A stretch of DNA of 7,979 nt from CABMGU01 sp035292785. GTDB taxonomy: Archaea; Nanobdellota; Nanobdellia; Woesearchaeales; ARS49. The stretch lies in NCBI GenBank assembly GCA_035292785.1, contig DATDPK010000008.1, positions 1 to 7,979 on the forward strand, given 5' to 3'. How positions within the stretch are numbered: the stretch's first letter is position 1; the number at the start of each line of letters is the position of its first letter. The position numbers and the translations under genes were made by a program. The notes below the pieces were generated by a model. It made no database searches. It was not told where the DNA came from and saw only the letters and a list, made by a program, of their open reading frames with translations. Shown in pieces: positions 5,058 to 7,979 of the stretch.

Positions 5058-5429
5058 ATGCCAAAAAAGAAGGGAAGTATTTTTGATAAGGACAAGAATT
5101 CTGAGTTTGTTGATGAGCCTGAGGAGTTTTTGGAGCCGGAAGAGCATTCTGATAGCCACGCTGAGCACGAGACTAAGATTCACGCCGGTGAGCAGGAAGC
5201 TGATGTTTATACTGAGGAAGGCAGAGAAGAGCTTACAGTTGACGAAGGCGAAATTGCTCCTTGGGAAGAGGGTTTTAGCGAGGGTGCTGAAGGTTCTGAA
5301 AGTGGAACTTGTGCGCATTGCGGCAAGCCTTTGGGGGACAGGGATGAAGTGTTTGAGGCAGAATTCCGCAGTAAGCTCTTTTTGTTTTGTTCTGAGAAGT
5401 GTGCTAAGAGTGGCGTGCCTAAGAAATGA
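5058..5429 (+). CDS. Acidic protein with C-terminal C2C2 zinc finger
   Basis: Predicted 123-residue cytosolic protein, not recognised as a named family. Residues 1-80 are highly acidic (27 of 80 are D or E) and low in complexity, so probably disordered. Residues 84-118 form a treble-clef-like zinc site: C85-x2-C88 (GTCAHCGKPL), a short beta hairpin (VFEAEFRSKLFLF) and C111-x3-C115 (CSEKCAKSG), resembling TRASH/MYM-type fingers, where the final helix holds the second cysteine pair. The ATG at 5058 lies about 25.5 bases from the shared TATA box, so the mRNA should be leaderless. The stop overlaps the Trm1 start (ATGA), so the two are translationally coupled. That suggests a link to tRNA or RNP work; an acidic arm could mimic nucleic acid or contact a basic protein (inference). 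Confidence 0.75.
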   Translation: MPKKKGSIFDKDKNSEFVDEPEEFLEPEEHSDSHAEHETKIHAGEQEADVYTEEGREELTVDEGEIAPWEEGFSEGAEGSESGTCAHCGKPLGDRDEVFEAEFRSKLFLFCSEKCAKSGVPKK

Positions 5430-6493
5430 TGATTAAGGAAGGCAAAGTTATTCTCGATGTTCCTGCTGAAGCCAGCAGGAAGCTTCCTGTGTTTTATAAT
5501 CCTGTTATGAAGTTGAATCGTGATATTTCTGTTTTGCTTGTCAATGCTTTATCAGGAAAGCAGCGTATTGCTGATATTTTGTCTGGAAGCGGTGCAAGAG
5601 CTGTTAGATTGTCAAAAGAATGCAAGAATGCCGGGGAAGTTTTTGCTAATGATTCAAGTGCTTCAGCAGTCAAATTCATAAAAAAGAATGCAAGGATGAA
5701 CCAGGCAAGGCTGAATATTTCTCAGAAGGATGCCTCCATTTTTTTGCTGGAGAGCGAGGGTTTCAGCTATATTGACATTGACCCTTTTGGCTCTCCCAAT
5801 CCTTTTTTGGATGCTGCAGTCAGGAGAATTTCAAGAGGCGGAATTATTGCCTTGACCGCAACCGATACAAGTGCTCTTTCCGGAAGCCATCCAAAGGCGG
5901 GTTTTAGGAAATACTGGGCAAGGCCTTTGAGGTTTTGGGGTATGCACGAGTTTGGTATCAGGATTCTTGCGAGAAAGGCTCAGCTTGTTGGCGGCCAGTA
6001 TGATAAGGCGTTAGTTCCTGTTTTCTGCCATAGCACTGCTCATTATGTTAGATTGTATTTGGAATGCCAGAAGGGAAAATCTAAAGTGGATGAAGTTTAC
6101 AGCCAGCATAAATATGTTCATTTTTGTCAGAATTGTCTGGCAATTAAGACTTCTGACAATAATTCAGGAATTTGCTGCAAAAAGCCTGTTATTGTTGCCG
6201 GCCCGTTGTGGTCTGGTCAGTTGTGGAAGCAGGACTTAGTTAAAAAAATGCAGAAAAATGCAAAAGACGAGGCTAAGCTTTTGCTTGATGTTATCTCAAA
6301 GGAAGCAAAAATCCAGACTGTTGGTTTTCACGATTGGTATGAGTATTGTTCTAAATTGAAGCGTGCTGTGCCTAAGAGAGATTTAATGATTGAAAGAATT
6401 AAGAAGCTCGGTTACAAAGTCTCACCAACTCATTTTTCTTCTCAAGGCCTTAGAAGCGAGATTAGTTCGAAGGAGTTTTTACAACTTCTCTGA
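5426..6493 (+). CDS. trm1: tRNA (guanine26-N2)-dimethyltransferase Trm1
   Basis: SAM-dependent enzyme that makes N2,N2-dimethylguanosine at G26 of tRNAs, at the hinge of D and anticodon stems. The 355 residues are typical for archaeal Trm1. Visible: N-terminal substrate segment VFYNPVMKLNRDISV (22-36), SAM motif I DILSGSGARAVR (50-61), the acidic residue after motif II (FAND76) and catalytic motif IV DIDPFGSPNPF (117-127). The C-terminal domain has a likely zinc site (C234-x2-C237 and C250/C251) followed by the conserved AGPLWSGQLW (258-267). ATG at 5426 overlaps the preceding stop; a second ATG at 5429 is also possible. No Shine-Dalgarno is evident, so coupling to the upstream gene is probable. 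The 3' end overlaps the convergent FKBP-like gene by 32 bases. Isoleucine is almost always ATT (12 of the first 13). Confidence 0.95.
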   Translation: MMIKEGKVILDVPAEASRKLPVFYNPVMKLNRDISVLLVNALSGKQRIADILSGSGARAVRLSKECKNAGEVFANDSSASAVKFIKKNARMNQARLNISQKDASIFLLESEGFSYIDIDPFGSPNPFLDAAVRRISRGGIIALTATDTSALSGSHPKAGFRKYWARPLRFWGMHEFGIRILARKAQLVGGQYDKALVPVFCHSTAHYVRLYLECQKGKSKVDEVYSQHKYVHFCQNCLAIKTSDNNSGICCKKPVIVAGPLWSGQLWKQDLVKKMQKNAKDEAKLLLDVISKEAKIQTVGFHDWYEYCSKLKRAVPKRDLMIERIKKLGYKVSPTHFSSQGLRSEISSKEFLQLL

Positions 6494-7454
6494 GAACGTG
6501 TGGTTTGTTTTGGTCTATTGTCTTGACGCCTTTTGTCATGCTGAGCAGGTCAACGCTTAACTTCAATCGTTTGTCTGCCAGAAGTCCTATGCGATCGATT
6601 TGGAAGTATTCATCAGTTATTTCAGTTACTTTGAATTGTTCTTGCACTGAGAATGGTCCGTAAATGCTTACGCTTTTGTTGATTATTTGGTTTAATGTTG
6701 GCTGGTAGTTGACGTACATTCTGCTTCCAGTCAATGTTATTACTGCTGGTCCGAAGTCTGTTGTTATTGTCTGGTTTTCTTCCGGTTTCATGTACATCAT
6801 TACGCTCTTGTCTGAGAAGCTTGCAACCCTGCTCTTCCATTCAGTGTTTGGAAGCACCACTTCATCTCCTTCTTTCAGGGCTATTTGTGTTCTTACTTTG
6901 TCATCTGTGAGATTGAGTACTTTGAATTTCCACGGGAAGTTTGAATTAAACACTACATCATTTATTACAGGCGTCTTTTTGAAGAATTTCTCGAATTGTT
7001 TGCGTGAGAAGTCCTGGTTTCTTGGTATGGCTACAAATCTGTTTATGATTTTTGTCTTGTTTATCTTTAATATTAGTTCTTTTTCGCTTGGCTCTATTAT
7101 TGTGTCCTTGTGTTCTCCTTCTTTCATTCCAATTATTGCGCTGTCAAATCCGTAGATTTTTCCGCTTTGTCCTAAAATGAATGTAAAGTCGCCTTTTACG
7201 TAATTTTTGAGTCCTGCTTCCTTGGCGAGCTCTTCGTTGTTTGTGTCAACAATTGTATCGTTTTCAAGAGAAAGCACATAATCGACTGACAGCAGGTCTC
7301 CATATTCCGCCTTGTCGCTGAAATCGATTTCTTCAATTGTTTCATTTATTGTGATATTGCCTTCTGTTTTTTGCGGAGTTGGCTGTAGGAAAAATATCAG
7401 CAAAGCGCCTACTGCCACGATGCCTAAAATTCCGAGTAATATGTTTTTTGACAT
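6462..7454 (-). CDS. Membrane-anchored FKBP-like (SlyD-type) peptidyl-prolyl isomerase/chaperone
   Basis: Predicted 330-residue protein with one N-terminal membrane segment (residues 5-23) and the rest outside the cell. Residues 50-130 resemble an FKBP domain: YGDLLSVDYVL (51-61), D70 at the FKBP Asp37 position, TFILGQSGKIYGFDSAIIGMKEGEHKDTIIEPSE split as strand, 'LGxGxxxxGFxxAIxGM' and the closing strand. The usual 'AYG' after PSE, carrying an active-site tyrosine, is replaced by KEL, so isomerase activity may be weak. The insert and C-terminal part contain two copies of a W-K-x-[KR]-V-x4-D-x2-V unit (175-187 and 206-218). At least seven N-glycosylation sequons are present (for example N33, N37, N65, N132). 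It begins four bases after the aEF-1beta stop, last in a three-gene operon. It probably assists folding of exported proteins (inference). Confidence 0.75.
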   Translation of the reverse strand: MSKNILLGILGIVAVGALLIFFLQPTPQKTEGNITINETIEEIDFSDKAEYGDLLSVDYVLSLENDTIVDTNNEELAKEAGLKNYVKGDFTFILGQSGKIYGFDSAIIGMKEGEHKDTIIEPSEKELILKINKTKIINRFVAIPRNQDFSRKQFEKFFKKTPVINDVVFNSNFPWKFKVLNLTDDKVRTQIALKEGDEVVLPNTEWKSRVASFSDKSVMMYMKPEENQTITTDFGPAVITLTGSRMYVNYQPTLNQIINKSVSIYGPFSVQEQFKVTEITDEYFQIDRIGLLADKRLKLSVDLLSMTKGVKTIDQNKPHVLREVVKTPSN

Positions 7455-7458
7455 AATG

Positions 7459-7749
7459 TTAGCCTATTGCCCTGCGGACATCGATGGTCTCAACTGATTC
7501 CACTTCTGCTATCTTTTTGATTTGTTCCTCCAGTTTGTCCGGAGTTCCGATGTTTTCATCCATTACAAAGATTATTTTGAGTGATTTTAATCCAAATCCT
7601 ATTTCTTCTATTTGCTTGCGGATTTCACCGTTTTTGTGCTTTTGGTCTACAAAATCATTGACGAGTTTGCACGCTTCATCGTATATCTTGTCCAGGTTCA
7701 CGCCAGGGCCTGTTGGCATGACTTTTATTGTGACAATTATGCTCGCCAT
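7459..7749 (-). CDS. ef1b: Archaeal elongation factor 1-beta (aEF-1B, GDP/GTP exchange factor)
   Basis: Promotes GDP release from aEF-1A so it can reload with GTP and aminoacyl-tRNA. The 96 residues correspond to the isolated C-terminal exchange domain of eukaryotic eEF1B-alpha, the normal archaeal form (about 90 residues). Seen: opening strand IIVTIKVMPTGPGVNLDKI (4-22), central EIGFGLKSLKIIFVMDE (47-63), and the diagnostic end VESVETIDVRRAIG (83-96). The alternating beta-alpha-beta pattern fits a ferredoxin-like fold. The start ATG overlaps the zinc-ribbon stop (TAATG), with GAGG ten bases upstream as a possible ribosome-binding site. The pairing with the upstream zinc-ribbon gene is a familiar archaeal arrangement. 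Isoleucine codons here are ATA 8, ATC 5, ATT 1, opposite to + strand genes. Confidence 0.95.
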   Translation of the reverse strand: MASIIVTIKVMPTGPGVNLDKIYDEACKLVNDFVDQKHKNGEIRKQIEEIGFGLKSLKIIFVMDENIGTPDKLEEQIKKIAEVESVETIDVRRAIG

Positions 7750-7919
7750 TAGTTTGGTCCCTCAAATTTGCATTGGGGGCAGACATAGTGTGCAGCGATT
7801 TCTCTGCAGTGAACACATCTTACTATTTCGTATTTCAGGCATTTGGGGCAGGGAAATCGCGCTGTTCCTGCCTGTCCTGTTATTGGTTTCTTGCACGTGT
7901 TGCATACAAGTTGTGTCAT
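7749..7919 (-). CDS. Two-zinc-ribbon microprotein (HVO_2753-like), partner gene of aEF-1beta
   Basis: A 56-residue protein with four CxxC knuckles: C6/C9, C24/C27, C35/C38 and C47/C50, enough for two zinc ions. The layout VCNTCKKP...RFPCPKC, EIVRCVHC...YVCPQCKFEGP matches the small archaeal zinc-finger family represented by Haloferax HVO_2753, whose gene usually sits beside the aEF-1beta gene. I recall that the Haloferax protein has two zinc sites and affects swarming and biofilm; its biochemical target is not settled, and the constant neighbour suggests translation. The ATG at 7919 lies about 27 bases from a TATA box, so the operon mRNA should be leaderless. The stop TAA overlaps the aEF-1beta start. 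It is short enough to be missed by gene callers with a 60-codon cut-off. Confidence 0.85.
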   Translation of the reverse strand: MTQLVCNTCKKPITGQAGTARFPCPKCLKYEIVRCVHCREIAAHYVCPQCKFEGPN

Positions 7920-7937
7920 GTTCTCGTCCAGAACGAG
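7920..7937. promoter_or_regulatory. Overlapping dyads between operon TATA box and start
   Basis: GTTCT-n5-AGAAC (7920-7934) and CTCGT-n5-ACGAG (7923-7937) interleave in the gap between the TATA box and the ATG at 7919. Such a position suits a repressor site, but five-base arms are short and could occur by chance. Confidence 0.25.
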
Positions 7938-7942
7938 GGGGG

Positions 7943-7949
7943 TTTAAAA
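7943..7949 (-). promoter_or_regulatory. TATA box of the zinc-ribbon/aEF-1beta/FKBP operon
   Basis: On the coding strand TTTTTAAACC is centred about 27 bases before the ATG at 7919, predicting transcription from the start codon or the base before it. The remaining bases to the window end (7950-7979) hold no gene that I can see. Confidence 0.5.
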
Positions 7950-7979
7950 ACCTTATGATTTTAAAGTTCAGGGGCGTAC

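Noticed and set aside
4978..5436. 152-codon + strand frame overlapping the zinc-finger gene
   Set aside because: It spans the divergent promoter and runs in a different frame through a gene with a clear CxxC zinc site and a well-placed TATA box.
1..7979. CRISPR array, insertion sequence or att-site duplication
   Set aside because: No spaced direct repeats, transposase frame or repeated tRNA 3' segment was seen. Integration beside tRNA-Gln remains possible, but the window shows no second copy of the tRNA end.

Overview
The window reads as part of a small, gene-dense archaeal genome, probably a DPANN-type lineage (Woesearchaeota/Pacearchaeota-like; lineage inferred, no marker tree possible here). 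Evidence for Archaea: an archaeal/eukaryotic-type ribosomal protein uS15, archaeal elongation factor 1-beta with its partner zinc-ribbon protein, Trm1, an XPD-type Fe-S helicase, a tRNA gene without encoded CCA, and TATA boxes placed about 25-28 bases before start codons, which predicts leaderless mRNAs. No mobile element, CRISPR array or rRNA was seen, and no stretch over 300 bases lacks a gene.

Layout. 1-852 (+): the 3' end of a winged-helix gene, tRNA-Gln(CUG), and a GNAT acetyltransferase that begins at the base after the tRNA. 849-2451 (-): a wHTH regulator, uS15 with an unusually long structured leader, and a cysteine-rich lipoprotein, each with its own TATA box. 2458-2611: a divergent control region with two inverted repeats. 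2612-4447 (+): XPD-like helicase. 4439-5005 (-): a CTP-dependent lipid kinase of the SEC59/DGK1/VTE5 family. 5029-5036: one TATA box that appears to serve both this gene and the + strand pair at 5058-6493 (acidic zinc-finger protein, then Trm1). 6462-7919 (-): an operon of zinc-ribbon microprotein, aEF-1beta and a membrane-anchored FKBP-like protein.

How it fits together. Most genes serve translation and its quality: a tRNA, a tRNA methyltransferase, a ribosomal protein, an elongation-factor exchange factor and a folding factor. A second theme is the cell surface. The lipoprotein and the FKBP-like protein are both predicted extracytoplasmic and carry several N-glycosylation sequons, and the lipid kinase could supply a polyprenyl-phosphate carrier; this last link is inference. 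All three convergent gene pairs overlap at their stop codons.

Most interesting signals: a uS15 leader that can fold as an H-type pseudoknot or as a nested helix partly covering the Shine-Dalgarno; a single TATA box feeding two leaderless genes; a tRNA 3' end that would release a UUG-starting leaderless mRNA; and a 15-base palindrome between the XPD TATA box and start codon. I did not find a convincing new multi-gene defence or metabolic system.
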